Of a DNA stretch of 10,132 nucleotides, positions 1 to 6,440 are shown piece by piece. Both the position numbers and the translations under genes were made by a program. Under the pieces are notes generated by a model. The model was given only the letters and a program-made list of their open reading frames with translations. It did not search any database and was not told the origin of the DNA. The DNA comes from Bilophila wadsworthia ATCC 49260 (GTDB taxonomy: Bacteria; Desulfobacterota; Desulfovibrionia; Desulfovibrionales; Desulfovibrionaceae), in contig NZ_JNJP01000101.1 of the NCBI RefSeq assembly GCF_000701705.1, positions 1-10,132 of the forward strand. The letters run 5' to 3'. Within the stretch, counting starts at the first letter, position 1. Every line of letters begins with the position of its first letter.

Positions 1-3
1 GGC

Positions 4-55
4 TTGGAGGGGGAGGGAGGCCCTTTCTCCAGAAAGGGCCTCCCTCCCCCTCCAA
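4..55 (-). terminator. Long G-rich hairpin after queE
   Basis: A perfect inverted repeat of 24 bp (4-27 with 32-55) around a 4-base loop. The 5' arm is nearly all purine (TTGGAGGGGGAGGGAGG followed by CCCTTTC) and the 3' arm is its complement. It starts 14 bases after the queE stop on the minus strand. No U-tract follows, so it is not a textbook intrinsic terminator. Its place at a gene end, and near-identical design to the hairpin after dapF, suggest transcript-end formation or 3'-end protection. As a palindrome it could act on both strands. Confidence 0.6.
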
Positions 56-69
56 ATCGTCATGTCCCT

Positions 70-711
70 CTACCTCACACCAACCCACTTGTGGGTCTGC
101 AAACCGAGGCTCCAGCGGGGATGCAGGAGACAGTAGGCGATGCACTCGCGGGTGTTGGCCTTGTTGCGCGGGTCGTCGCATGGCTGGAGCAGGAAATGCC
201 GGAAATCCAAATCCTCGAAATCCTCGGGCGAACACCCTTGCTGCGGCCAGACAAGTTTCAGCTCGTGGCCGGAAGTCGTGGCCAGCGGGTTGGAACCCTT
301 GGGGCTGACCGTGATCCAGTCCAGCCCCTCGGGCAGGGGCAGCGTGCCGTTGCTCTCCACGCCAAGCTCGAACCCGAGGGCGTGCAGGCGATCGATAAGC
401 TCGCGGGTGAGCTGCAAGGCCGGTTCGCCGCCCGTGAACACGATGTAGGGCTTGCGCCCGCCGTAGGCTTGGGGATCGAGCACAGGAAAGGTGGCGGCGA
501 TGGTTTGCGCCAGTTCCTCGGCCGTGGCGAAAACCCCGGCATCCGCGCCGACGAAATCCGTGTCGCAGAACCGGCATTTCGCCGTGGCCCGATCCTCGGG
601 GCGGCCCGACCAGAGGTTGCACCCGGAAAAGCGGCAGAACACCGCCGGACGCCCGGCCTGTGCGCCCTCGCCCTGTAACGTGTAGAAGATTTCCTTGACC
701 CGGTATGCCAT
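70..711 (-). CDS. queE: 7-carboxy-7-deazaguanine synthase QueE (radical SAM)
   Basis: Radical SAM enzyme that converts 6-carboxytetrahydropterin to 7-carboxy-7-deazaguanine in the cytosol, the step before QueC in preQ0/queuosine synthesis. The 213-residue product has the family's N-terminal pattern (YTLQGEG, then FCRFSGCNLW). Its [4Fe-4S] cysteines are spaced CX14CX2C, an arrangement known for some QueE proteins in place of the usual CX3CX2C. The SAM-binding stretch FTGGEPALQ lies near residue 95, ESNGT near 120, and a C-terminal QPCDDP follows. I chose the ATG at 711 because GGAG and AGGA stand just before it; the in-frame ATG at 726 adds five residues and has no Shine-Dalgarno sequence. It runs in the same direction as queC, which lies upstream. 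A hairpin at 721-738 covers part of the ribosome binding site. Function is well supported; the exact start is less certain. Confidence 0.93.
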   Translation of the reverse strand: MAYRVKEIFYTLQGEGAQAGRPAVFCRFSGCNLWSGRPEDRATAKCRFCDTDFVGADAGVFATAEELAQTIAATFPVLDPQAYGGRKPYIVFTGGEPALQLTRELIDRLHALGFELGVESNGTLPLPEGLDWITVSPKGSNPLATTSGHELKLVWPQQGCSPEDFEDLDFRHFLLQPCDDPRNKANTRECIAYCLLHPRWSLGLQTHKWVGVR

Positions 712-720
712 GTTTTCCTG

Positions 721-738
721 CTCCATTACGAAATGGAG
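721..738 (-). promoter_or_regulatory. Hairpin over the queE ribosome binding site
   Basis: Perfect 7-bp inverted repeat CTCCATT-N4-AATGGAG. On the minus-strand RNA the 3' arm contains the GGAG nine bases before the chosen queE ATG, and the 5' arm CUCC would pair with it. This could restrain translation or be a protein-binding palindrome. The same core TCCATTAC..AATGGA recurs before glnN at 6425-6440. The pairing is seen in the sequence; the function is inference. Confidence 0.35.
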
Positions 739-753
739 GCGGTGGTTTCATCA

Positions 754-772
754 TTGATTTCAAATGAATCAA
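754..772. promoter_or_regulatory. TTGATT-N7-AATCAA palindrome before queE
   Basis: A 19-base inverted repeat with 6-bp arms in the leader region of queE. The half sites resemble those of FNR/CRP-family regulators, but the spacing (TTGAT-N9-ATCAA rather than N4) does not fit the FNR consensus. In RNA it would form a hairpin, and GGCGG (738-742) with CCGCC (777-781) could close a stem around it. Confidence 0.3.
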
Positions 773-785
773 GTCGCCGCCGATT

Positions 786-814
786 TTTATTGAGAGACAT
801 GGACGCTGTGTCCG
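786..814 (-). promoter_or_regulatory. Possible sigma-70 promoter for queE
   Basis: On the minus strand CGGACA (-35, 814-809) and AATAAA (-10, 791-786) are separated by 17 bases, each matching four of six consensus positions. It would start transcription near 779, giving a leader of about 70 bases. The match is weak; queE may also be read through from queC. Confidence 0.25.
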
Positions 815-847
815 CCCGGCCTTCGTTACAAACGTTTTAGGAGGGAA

Positions 848-896
848 GGGGAGGGGAAGGGCAGCCCTTTTTCAAAAGGGTGCCCTTCCCCTCCCC
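848..896 (-). terminator. Long G-rich hairpin after queC
   Basis: Inverted repeat of about 23 bp with one bulged G (864). The outer arm GGGGAGGGGAAGGGCA pairs with 881-896, and the inner CCCTTTT pairs with AAAAGGG. It begins seven bases after the queC stop on the minus strand and lacks a following U-tract. Its layout (purine-rich outer arm, CCCTTT/AAAGGG core) matches the hairpins after queE and dapF, so it is probably a transcript-end or processing element between queC and queE. Confidence 0.55.
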
Positions 897-903
897 GATT
901 CGC

Positions 904-1623
904 TCATTTCCCTTCCGAATACTCTTTCCATCCGTGCTCGCGCAGCTTGCAGGCGGGGCACTGGCCGCAGCCGTAGCCCCACGGGTGCAGCTCGCCGCGA
1001 TCCCCGATATAGCAGGTGTGCGTCACGGTACGGACACACTCCACAAAAGGCGCGCCGCCTTCCTGCTCGGCGAGGGTCCATGTGCGGGCCTTGTCCAGCC
1101 ACATCAGGGGGGTATGCACGACGAAACGGGCGTCCATGCCGAGGTTGAGGGCGACCTGCATGGCCTTGACGGTGTCGTCGCGGCAGTCGGGATAGCCGGA
1201 AAAATCGGTTTCGCAGACGCCCATCACCAGATGCCGGATGCCCTTGCGCCACGCCAGCGCGGCGGCGGCGGTGAGGAACACGAGGTTGCGGCCCGGCACG
1301 AATGTATTGGGGATGCCCTGCTCGTTGAACGCGATTTCCATGTCGCTGGTCATGGCCGTTTCGCCGATCTGGTTGAACAGGCCGAGGCTGAGCAGGGTGT
1401 CCTCGCCGAGCCTGGCGGCCCACGATGCGGGCAGGGAGGCGTCCGAGCGGACGGCGTTCAGTACGTTCCGGCGGCACTCCATTTCCACATGATGCCGCTG
1501 TCCGTAGTCGAAACCGACCGTAAAGACGCGATCGAAACGGTTGAGGGCCCATCCGAGGCAGGTCGCGGAGTCCTGTCCGCCGGAAAAAATGACAAGGGCC
1601 GAAGAGTCTGTATTGCTGGTCAT
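904..1623 (-). CDS. queC: 7-cyano-7-deazaguanine synthase QueC
   Basis: ATP-dependent enzyme that converts 7-carboxy-7-deazaguanine to preQ0 with ammonia, the step after QueE in queuosine synthesis; cytosolic. The 239-residue product carries the PP-loop VIFSGGQDSATC (residues 11-22), the family stretch VGFDYGQRHHVEMEC (36-50), VPGRNLVFLT (109-118) and GVCETDFSGYPDCR (135-148). The zinc-binding end GYGCGQCPACKLR carries C219, C222 and C225, with C204 upstream as the likely fourth ligand. The ATG at 1623 is chosen because AGGA stands six bases before it and the PP-loop then sits at the usual distance from the N-terminus; the open frame extends upstream to 1806 but is not QueC-like. It diverges from glmU across about 194 bases in which I see no strong promoter. 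queD and folE are not in this window. Confidence 0.95.
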   Translation of the reverse strand: MTSNTDSSALVIFSGGQDSATCLGWALNRFDRVFTVGFDYGQRHHVEMECRRNVLNAVRSDASLPASWAARLGEDTLLSLGLFNQIGETAMTSDMEIAFNEQGIPNTFVPGRNLVFLTAAAALAWRKGIRHLVMGVCETDFSGYPDCRDDTVKAMQVALNLGMDARFVVHTPLMWLDKARTWTLAEQEGGAPFVECVRTVTHTCYIGDRGELHPWGYGCGQCPACKLREHGWKEYSEGK

Positions 1624-1817
1624 ATGCTGTCCTGAAAAGGCGTTGTTGTAGTCTCGAACGGTTGCTAACGCAGGGAGTGGGAGCTTGTAAAGCACGTGAG
1701 TTGTAGCGTAGTATAAGGCAACGCCGCCGCATGGACGGCCTCCGCCCCGAGGGCGGGAACATTTGACGATACCGCGCGGGGTCCGCCCCGGGCGAAAGAT
1801 ACGCATGAGGTGATGTG

Positions 1818-3194
1818 ATGTCCAATTCCAGCGCGCTTTCCTCTTCCTGCTGCGCCCTGATTCTCGCGGCGGGCAAGGGTACCCGTATGCACTCCAAGAA
1901 GCCCAAGGTGTTGCACACTATTTTGGGCGAACCGTTGCTTGGGCATGTGGCGGGAGCGCTGCGCCCCCTGTTCGGCGAGGCGGTATGGGCCGTCATCGGG
2001 CACGAGGCGGATATGGTGCGGGCGGCGTTTGCGGGCCGCGATCTGCGTTTCGTGGAGCAGAAGGAACAGCTCGGCACCGGGCACGCCCTGATGGTCGCCC
2101 TGCCGGAACTGAAGCGGGCGGGCATGAAGAAAGTGCTTGTGGTCAACGGGGACACCCCGCTGATCACGACGGATACGCTGCGCGATTTCATGTTTTATGC
2201 TGAAGGCGCGGACGTGTCCGTGGCGACGCTGACGTTGGAAAACCCCGGCGCGTATGGCCGCATCGTCCGTCAAAACGGCGAACTGCGTGCCATCGTGGAA
2301 GCGAAGGATTTCGACGTCGCCGTCCACGGGGAGCCGACCGGCGAGATCAACGCGGGGATCTACATGCTGAACCTTGAAGCCGTGGAAATCCTTGTCCCGA
2401 AGCTCGGCAACGAGAACAAGAGCGGCGAATATTACATCACCGACCTTGTGGGCATGGCCGTGGCCGAAGGCATGGTCGTGCGCGGGCTGTCCTGCGGCAG
2501 CGACCCGAACCTGCTCGGGATCAACAATCCCGCCGAACTGGCGGCATCCGAGGAACTGCGGCGGCGTGCCATCGTGGAGGAACGGCTGGCGGCCGGCGTG
2601 GCCATGCACGGCCCGGACATGGTCCGTATGGGCCCGTATGTAACCGTGGAGCCGGGCGCGGAACTGTTCGGCCCCTGCGAACTGTACGGCCATACGCACA
2701 TCGCCTCGGACGTGATCATCGAATCGCATTGCGTGATCCGGGACAGCCGCGTGGAAAGCGGTACGGTTGTGCATTCCTTCTCGCATATGGACCATGCCGA
2801 GGTCGGCCCGGACTGTCTCGTGGGGCCGTATGCGCGGCTCCGCCCCGGCGCGGTGATGGAACGCGGGGCGCATATGGGCAACTTCGTGGAAATGAAGAAG
2901 GCGCGCCTCTGTGAAGGGGCCAAGGCCAACCACCTTACCTATTTGGGGGATGCGGAGGTCGGCGCGCGGGCGAACATCGGAGCGGGTACGATCACCTGCA
3001 ACTATGATGGCGTGAATAAATACAAAACCGTCATCGGCGAGCACGCGTTCATCGGCAGCAACACCGCGCTGGTGGCCCCGGTCACCGTGGGCGCGGAGGC
3101 GCTCGTGGGCGCGGGGTCGGTCATTACGAAGGACGTGCCGGACGGCGATCTGGCCGTCGCGCGCGGCAAGCAAATGAATGTGCACCGCAAATAG
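1818..3194 (+). CDS. glmU: Bifunctional GlmU: GlcNAc-1-P uridyltransferase / GlcN-1-P acetyltransferase
   Basis: Makes UDP-N-acetylglucosamine, the precursor of peptidoglycan and lipopolysaccharide, in two cytosolic steps: acetylation of glucosamine-1-phosphate and transfer of UMP. The 458-residue length fits the family. The N-terminal Rossmann pyrophosphorylase domain shows LILAAGKGTRM (14-24), QLGTGHA (84-90), VVNGDTPL (108-115) and GEINAGIY (175-182). From about residue 265 a left-handed beta-helix of hexapeptide repeats follows, with RPGAVM, the catalytic-type NHLTYLGD (H373), GAGTITCNYDG (388-398) and GSNTALVAP. AGG at 1808-1810 supports the ATG at 1818; a GTG directly before it (1815) is a possible alternative. 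It is divergent from queC. The 292-base gap after it contains small GC hairpins but no clear terminator, so reading into zapB is possible. Confidence 0.96.
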   Translation: MSNSSALSSSCCALILAAGKGTRMHSKKPKVLHTILGEPLLGHVAGALRPLFGEAVWAVIGHEADMVRAAFAGRDLRFVEQKEQLGTGHALMVALPELKRAGMKKVLVVNGDTPLITTDTLRDFMFYAEGADVSVATLTLENPGAYGRIVRQNGELRAIVEAKDFDVAVHGEPTGEINAGIYMLNLEAVEILVPKLGNENKSGEYYITDLVGMAVAEGMVVRGLSCGSDPNLLGINNPAELAASEELRRRAIVEERLAAGVAMHGPDMVRMGPYVTVEPGAELFGPCELYGHTHIASDVIIESHCVIRDSRVESGTVVHSFSHMDHAEVGPDCLVGPYARLRPGAVMERGAHMGNFVEMKKARLCEGAKANHLTYLGDAEVGARANIGAGTITCNYDGVNKYKTVIGEHAFIGSNTALVAPVTVGAEALVGAGSVITKDVPDGDLAVARGKQMNVHRK

Positions 3195-3486
3195 GTGCGT
3201 TTCAGAGGTTATATCAGAGAATTGCGCCGGGAGATGCCGCTCAGGGGAGGGGTATTCGGCGGGTAATGTGGGAACAAGGCTTCCAGCGTCTTGAAGAACT
3301 GTGGATATTCCGTTACTAAAAGAACATCTCCGGATTATGACAAACGGATTTGATGCGCGTATTCCCGAAAAGGTGGGCCCCGGCACCTCCGCCGACACGG
3401 CGACCGCCTTTGCGAAAACTGTATCGTACCCTTTTCTTCTCACCCTCAATCTTGCCATGAAACGGCAAAAAGAGTAGAGTCTTCGC

Positions 3487-3711
3487 ATGGAACTTTTTGA
3501 TCTCTTGGAAACCCGTGTGGTTGAGCTTCTCGGCCAGATTGATACCCTCCGCGAGGAAAACAAGACCTTGCAGGAAAAAGTAAACGCTCTCGACGAGGAG
3601 AACAAGACTCTGAAGGAGTCTTTGGAGCAGGAGCAGCACACTAAGGAAGAGATTAACGGCCGCATCGACACGTTGCTCTCGACGATTCGCGAGTTTACGG
3701 CCGAAGCGTAA
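3487..3711 (+). CDS. zapB: Small ZapB-like coiled-coil protein
   Basis: A 74-residue, highly charged protein predicted to be almost wholly coiled coil. Hydrophobic or Asn residues fall on a continuous a/d heptad register at 7, 11, 14, 18, 21, 25(N), 28, 32, 35, 39(N), 42 and 46. The block EENKTL occurs twice, 14 residues apart (23-28 and 37-42), which looks like internal heptad duplication. Its size, composition and position 15 bases before zapA suggest the ZapB-type division protein that links the Z-ring via ZapA. The name rests on context and coiled-coil character, since such short coils have little diagnostic sequence. The ribosome binding site is weak (TAGAG seven bases before ATG). Between 3195 and 3486 I see only weak promoter-like boxes and short hairpins. 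Confidence 0.75.
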   Translation: MELFDLLETRVVELLGQIDTLREENKTLQEKVNALDEENKTLKESLEQEQHTKEEINGRIDTLLSTIREFTAEA

Positions 3712-3726
3712 CCGACCGATATCCGT

Positions 3727-3990
3727 ATGCACAGCTTTCAGCTCAATGTCCTCGGCATGGACATTTCCTTCCGTACGGATGCTGATTCCGCTCGTATCGA
3801 GCGGGCTCAGGACTTCGTCGAGAAGCAGTATGAGAGATTGAAAAACCAAGGAGGGCAGTTCGGCAGGGAAAAACTGCTGACGCTTCTGGTTTTGGGAGTT
3901 GCAGACGACTTGTTACAAACACAGCAGCAGCTTGACGGCGTGGAGACTCGCCTCGCCAACTTGCTGGAGCTTATAGAGAAAACGGATTAA
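3727..3990 (+). CDS. zapA: Cell division protein ZapA
   Basis: FtsZ-associated protein that bundles FtsZ filaments at the division site. The 87-residue product has the typical N-terminal domain (FQLNVLGMDISFRTDADSAR, residues 4-23). A helix with the ZapA-like stretch LLTLLVLGVADDLL (50-63) follows, then a short C-terminal coiled coil (QQQLDGVETRLANLLELI). No good Shine-Dalgarno precedes the ATG, and it follows the zapB-like stop by 15 bases, so translation is probably coupled to that gene. The start is favoured because the family begins within a few residues of this beta strand. 6S RNA starts about a dozen bases after the stop, the zapA-ssrS order also known from gammaproteobacteria. Confidence 0.88.
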   Translation: MHSFQLNVLGMDISFRTDADSARIERAQDFVEKQYERLKNQGGQFGREKLLTLLVLGVADDLLQTQQQLDGVETRLANLLELIEKTD

Positions 3991-4002
3991 TTTGTTGGCA
4001 AA

Positions 4003-4185
4003 ATGTTCCCTGGAGCGTTCGTGATCCGCCTATTGGTGCTGACCTCACAAGCTTAGAAATTGGGAGCCGAGCGAGAGATTGGTGTGCATGCCCGACTTGT
4101 CGGGAAGTCTAAAGATCTGTCCAAGGTTCCCCCCTGGGAGACCAGGTTCCGCACCGGTATTCTGACACGGCGCTCTGGGGTCATT
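4003..4185 (+). ncRNA. ssrS: 6S RNA (SsrS)
   Basis: Regulatory RNA that mimics an open promoter and binds the housekeeping sigma-factor RNA polymerase holoenzyme, chiefly in stationary phase. The ends pair in a closing stem, CCCTGGAGCG (4008-4017) with CGCTCTGGGG (4171-4180). The apical part GTGCATGCCCGACTTGTCGG (4083-4102) strongly resembles the E. coli 6S segment GAGCATGCTCGGTCCGTCCG. The following CCAAGGTTC...CCAGGTTCCGC matches the conserved 3' half in type. A length near 183 bases and a place directly after zapA also fit. The exact ends are estimated to within a few bases. Promoter boxes overlapping the end of zapA are not clear. Confidence 0.87.
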
Positions 4186-4188
4186 TCT

Positions 4189-4209
4189 GGTGTCCTGTTC
4201 TGGGACACC
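4189..4209 (+). other. Hairpin just after 6S RNA
   Basis: Perfect 7-bp stem GGTGTCC / GGACACC with a 7-base loop, starting four bases after the likely 6S 3' end. No U-tract follows directly. It may help define the 3' end of the 6S precursor or belong to the rny leader. Confidence 0.35.
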
Positions 4210-4218
4210 GCTTATACA

Positions 4219-4262
4219 GATCCGTCTTTTCCATTGTGCGGATCGTGTTGTCTTCTTCTTTT
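4219..4262 (+). terminator. Possible weak terminator between 6S RNA and rny
   Basis: Stem GATCCG (4219-4224) with CGGATC (4239-4244) followed by a pyrimidine-rich, T-rich run (TGTTGTCTTCTTCTTTT). The stem is short and the loop 14 bases, so termination would be partial at best. Confidence 0.3.
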
Positions 4263-4330
4263 CCCATCAGAATGTCCTCCCCATGCCTTGGACGATGCTG
4301 TCTGCCGGCAGCTTCATGACATTGCATAAA

Positions 4331-4344
4331 CGGGCTTCGGCCCG
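4331..4344 (+). promoter_or_regulatory. UUCG-capped hairpin upstream of the rny ribosome binding site
   Basis: CGGGC-TTCG-GCCCG forms a very stable 5-bp stem with a UUCG tetraloop. It ends ten bases before the strong GGGAGGGG (4355-4362) of rny. It could be a 5' leader stabiliser or a translation-control element; the role is inference. Confidence 0.4.
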
Positions 4345-4366
4345 ACACTATAAAGGGAGGGGATTT

Positions 4367-5926
4367 ATGGAATTTTTTACCGCCTTGAGCGTCCTCGCGG
4401 CGATATGCGTCAGCGGGGGCGTGGGCTTTTATCTCAATAAACACCTCAATGCCAAGCGGATTGGCGACGCCACCGAGCTGGCGACCCGCATAGTTGAAGA
4501 ATCCCGCAAGGAAGCTCAGGCGCAGAAGAAGGAAATCCTTCTTCAAGGCCAGGACGAGCTGTTCAACCAGAAGCGCGAACTTGAGCATGAGTTCAAGGAA
4601 CGCGAGCGCGAGCTGAAGGCCCGCGACCGCAAGCTTCAGGAGCAGGGCGAGCGGCTTGAGGAAAAGCTTGAAAAAGCGACCGAAAAAGAACACGAACTCC
4701 TGAGCGTCGAAAAAGACCTCTCCAAAAAGGAGCGGAAACTTGCCGAGCTTGAGGAAACGCTCAACGAACGCATCGATGAGCAGGAACACCGTCTGCAGGA
4801 AGTCTCCGGCCTGACCGCCGAGGAGGCCCGGCAGCGGCTTTTTGCGGAAATCGAGTCCCGCACCCGCCACGAGGCCGCCAAGATGATGCGCCTCATTGAG
4901 GCCGAAGCCCGCGAAACCGCGGACCGCAAGGCCAAGGAGATCATCGCCTGTTCCATCCAGCGCTATGCGGGCGACTATGTGGGCGAACACACCGTCACCG
5001 CCGTGACCCTGCCCAGCGAAGACATGAAAGGCCGCATCATCGGCCGTGAAGGGCGCAACATCCGCGCTCTGGAAGCCGCTACCGGCGTTGATCTCATCAT
5101 CGACGACACTCCCGAGACAGTCATCCTGTCCGCATACAGCCCCCTGCGCCGCCAGGTCGCCAAGATGGCCCTTGAACGCCTCATTCAGGACGGGCGCATC
5201 CATCCGGCCCGCATTGAGGATGTTGTCCACAAATGCGAGCAGGAGCTTGAAGTGCAGATCCGCGAAGTGGGCGAACAGGCCACGTTCGACGCGGGCGTGC
5301 ACGGCATCCATCCCGAACTCGTCCGCTTTCTGGGCCAGCTCCGTTACCGTACCAGCTTCACGCAGAACGTGCTCCAGCATTCGCTGGAAGTTTCCGCCCT
5401 GTGCGGCATGATGGCCGCCGAGCTCGGCATGGACATCAAGAAAGCCAAGCGCGCCGGCCTGCTGCACGACATCGGCAAGGCCGTCGACCACGAGGTCGAA
5501 GGCCCGCACGCGCTCATCGGCGCGGATCTCGCCAAAAAGTACAATGAAAGCAAGGAAATCCTGCACGCCATCGCCGCACACCATGAGGATCAGCGCCCTG
5601 AAACCGCGCTGGCCGTGCTGGTGCAGGCTGCGGACTCCCTTTCCGGGGCCCGTCCCGGCGCGCGCAAGGAACTCTTGGAAAGCTACGTCAAGCGCCTTGA
5701 GGATTTGGAAAACATCGCTTCCGAATTCGACGGAGTATCCAAAGCGTACGCCATTCAGGCCGGGCGCGAAATCCGCGTCATGGTCAATTCCGAAAACGTG
5801 GATGACGATCAGACCTACATGCTCTGTAAGGGCATCACCGGCAAGATTGAAGAAAACCTTACCTATCCCGGCCAGATCCGCGTCACGGTCATCCGTGAGC
5901 GCCGGGCCGTCGGCTACGCGAAATAG
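4367..5926 (+). CDS. rny: Ribonuclease Y (RNase Y)
   Basis: Membrane-anchored endoribonuclease that starts mRNA turnover. The 519-residue length is standard. The order is an N-terminal membrane helix (about 3-24), a long charged coiled coil (about 35-195), a KH domain with GRIIGREGRN (222-231) and a metal-dependent HD domain. HD residues seen are H338 (QHSLE), H367-D368 (LLHDIGKA), H405-H406 (AAHHED) and D423 (AAD), followed by the typical C-terminal DQTYMLCKGITGKIEENLTYPG. GGGAGGGG ends four bases before the ATG and fixes this start; the frame stays open upstream to about 4190, but that stretch has no ribosome site and would hide the membrane anchor. A ymdB-like phosphodiesterase gene, often found after rny, is absent; a strong terminator follows 24 bases after the stop. 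Confidence 0.96.
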   Translation: MEFFTALSVLAAICVSGGVGFYLNKHLNAKRIGDATELATRIVEESRKEAQAQKKEILLQGQDELFNQKRELEHEFKERERELKARDRKLQEQGERLEEKLEKATEKEHELLSVEKDLSKKERKLAELEETLNERIDEQEHRLQEVSGLTAEEARQRLFAEIESRTRHEAAKMMRLIEAEARETADRKAKEIIACSIQRYAGDYVGEHTVTAVTLPSEDMKGRIIGREGRNIRALEAATGVDLIIDDTPETVILSAYSPLRRQVAKMALERLIQDGRIHPARIEDVVHKCEQELEVQIREVGEQATFDAGVHGIHPELVRFLGQLRYRTSFTQNVLQHSLEVSALCGMMAAELGMDIKKAKRAGLLHDIGKAVDHEVEGPHALIGADLAKKYNESKEILHAIAAHHEDQRPETALAVLVQAADSLSGARPGARKELLESYVKRLEDLENIASEFDGVSKAYAIQAGREIRVMVNSENVDDDQTYMLCKGITGKIEENLTYPGQIRVTVIRERRAVGYAK

Positions 5927-5950
5927 CCGCCGCTCCTCATGCCATTCACG

Positions 5951-5979
5951 GGAGGGAACTTCGGTTCCCTCCTTTTTTT
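5951..5979 (+). terminator. Intrinsic terminator of rny
   Basis: A perfect 9-bp stem GGAGGGAAC / GTTCCCTCC with a TTCG loop, followed by seven T. It starts 24 bases after the rny stop. This is a textbook rho-independent terminator, unlike the U-less hairpins elsewhere in the window. Confidence 0.95.
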
Positions 5980-6151
5980 ATGCTGGAGGGCATTGGGGAG
6001 AGCGGACCGCAAATGATGCCGCCTCTTCAACCCTCGGCTCTGTGAAAAGATTCTCTTTATCCATCTGCGGTCTTGCTGTGTTGGAGTAGGCAGCGCCCAC
6101 ACATGCATTGTCTCTCCGGGGAAACGACGCGCTTTGCACTGACATACTGCC

Positions 6152-6177
6152 ATCAATCTACAAAAATGTAGATTGAT
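6152..6177. repeat. 11-bp perfect inverted repeat upstream of glnN
   Basis: Arms ATCAATCTACA (6152-6162) and TGTAGATTGAT (6167-6177) flank four A. A further CTACA at 6187-6191 repeats part of the arm. The size and symmetry suit a dimeric regulator site or an RNA hairpin. It lies about 330 bases before the predicted glnN transcription start, a distance an enhancer-binding activator could span. Confidence 0.55.
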
Positions 6178-6235
6178 AGGTATTTCCTACAAAAAGGTCT
6201 TTTTGGAGAAAACCCCATGGAATTCAATTTGATTG

Positions 6236-6256
6236 AGCGTTCAAGGAATGAACGCT
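6236..6256. repeat. AGCGTTC-N7-GAACGCT inverted repeat
   Basis: Perfect 7-bp arms with a 7-base spacer, about 250 bases before the predicted glnN start. It could be a regulator site; no known consensus is matched. Confidence 0.4.
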
Positions 6257-6424
6257 GGCGGATGAAGGAAGAAATTCCGATTGAAAAATCCATGAAATCA
6301 AATGGATGGATGAATTCTACGTAAAGGTGGAATTTTTTCATGCACGCCTCGTCCCTTTCCTCCGGAAGAAGGGAAATCTGGAATTCAACCTCAGGGTATA
6401 GACGGGATAACTTTGTGATTTTAA

Positions 6425-6440
6425 TCCATTACAGAATGGA
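6425..6440. promoter_or_regulatory. TCCATT-N4-AATGGA palindrome near the glnN promoter
   Basis: Perfect 6-bp arms, centred about 63 bases before the predicted start of glnN. It is identical at 14 of 16 positions to the palindrome at 722-737 before queE. A wider-spaced version, TCCAT-N8-ATGGA, lies at 6289-6306. Candidate operator; the factor is unknown. Confidence 0.35.

Noticed and set aside
4..678. Plus-strand open frame opposite queE
   Set aside because: Antisense shadow of queE that runs into the terminal hairpin; no motif.
712..847. preQ1 riboswitch before queE
   Set aside because: No preQ1-I pseudoknot pattern (short C-rich loop plus A-rich tail next to the ribosome site) could be found.
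1624..1817. TTGACG (1763-1768) and TATAAG (1712-1717) as promoter boxes between queC and glmU
   Set aside because: Neither has a partner box at 16-18 base spacing on either strand, so no promoter is called although one must exist here.
1665..3671. Long open frame on the minus strand opposite glmU
   Set aside because: It is antisense to the unmistakable glmU, has low-complexity His/Ala/Arg-rich translation and no family motif; long antisense frames are common in high-GC DNA.
4190..4366. N-terminal extension of RNase Y
   Set aside because: The frame is open but has no ribosome site, overlaps the likely 6S 3' flank and would put 59 residues before the standard N-terminal membrane anchor.
4181..5584. 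Minus-strand open frame of about 467 codons opposite rny
   Set aside because: It mirrors the RNase Y coding frame; its Phe/Leu/Ala-rich translation comes from the complement of Glu/Lys codons.
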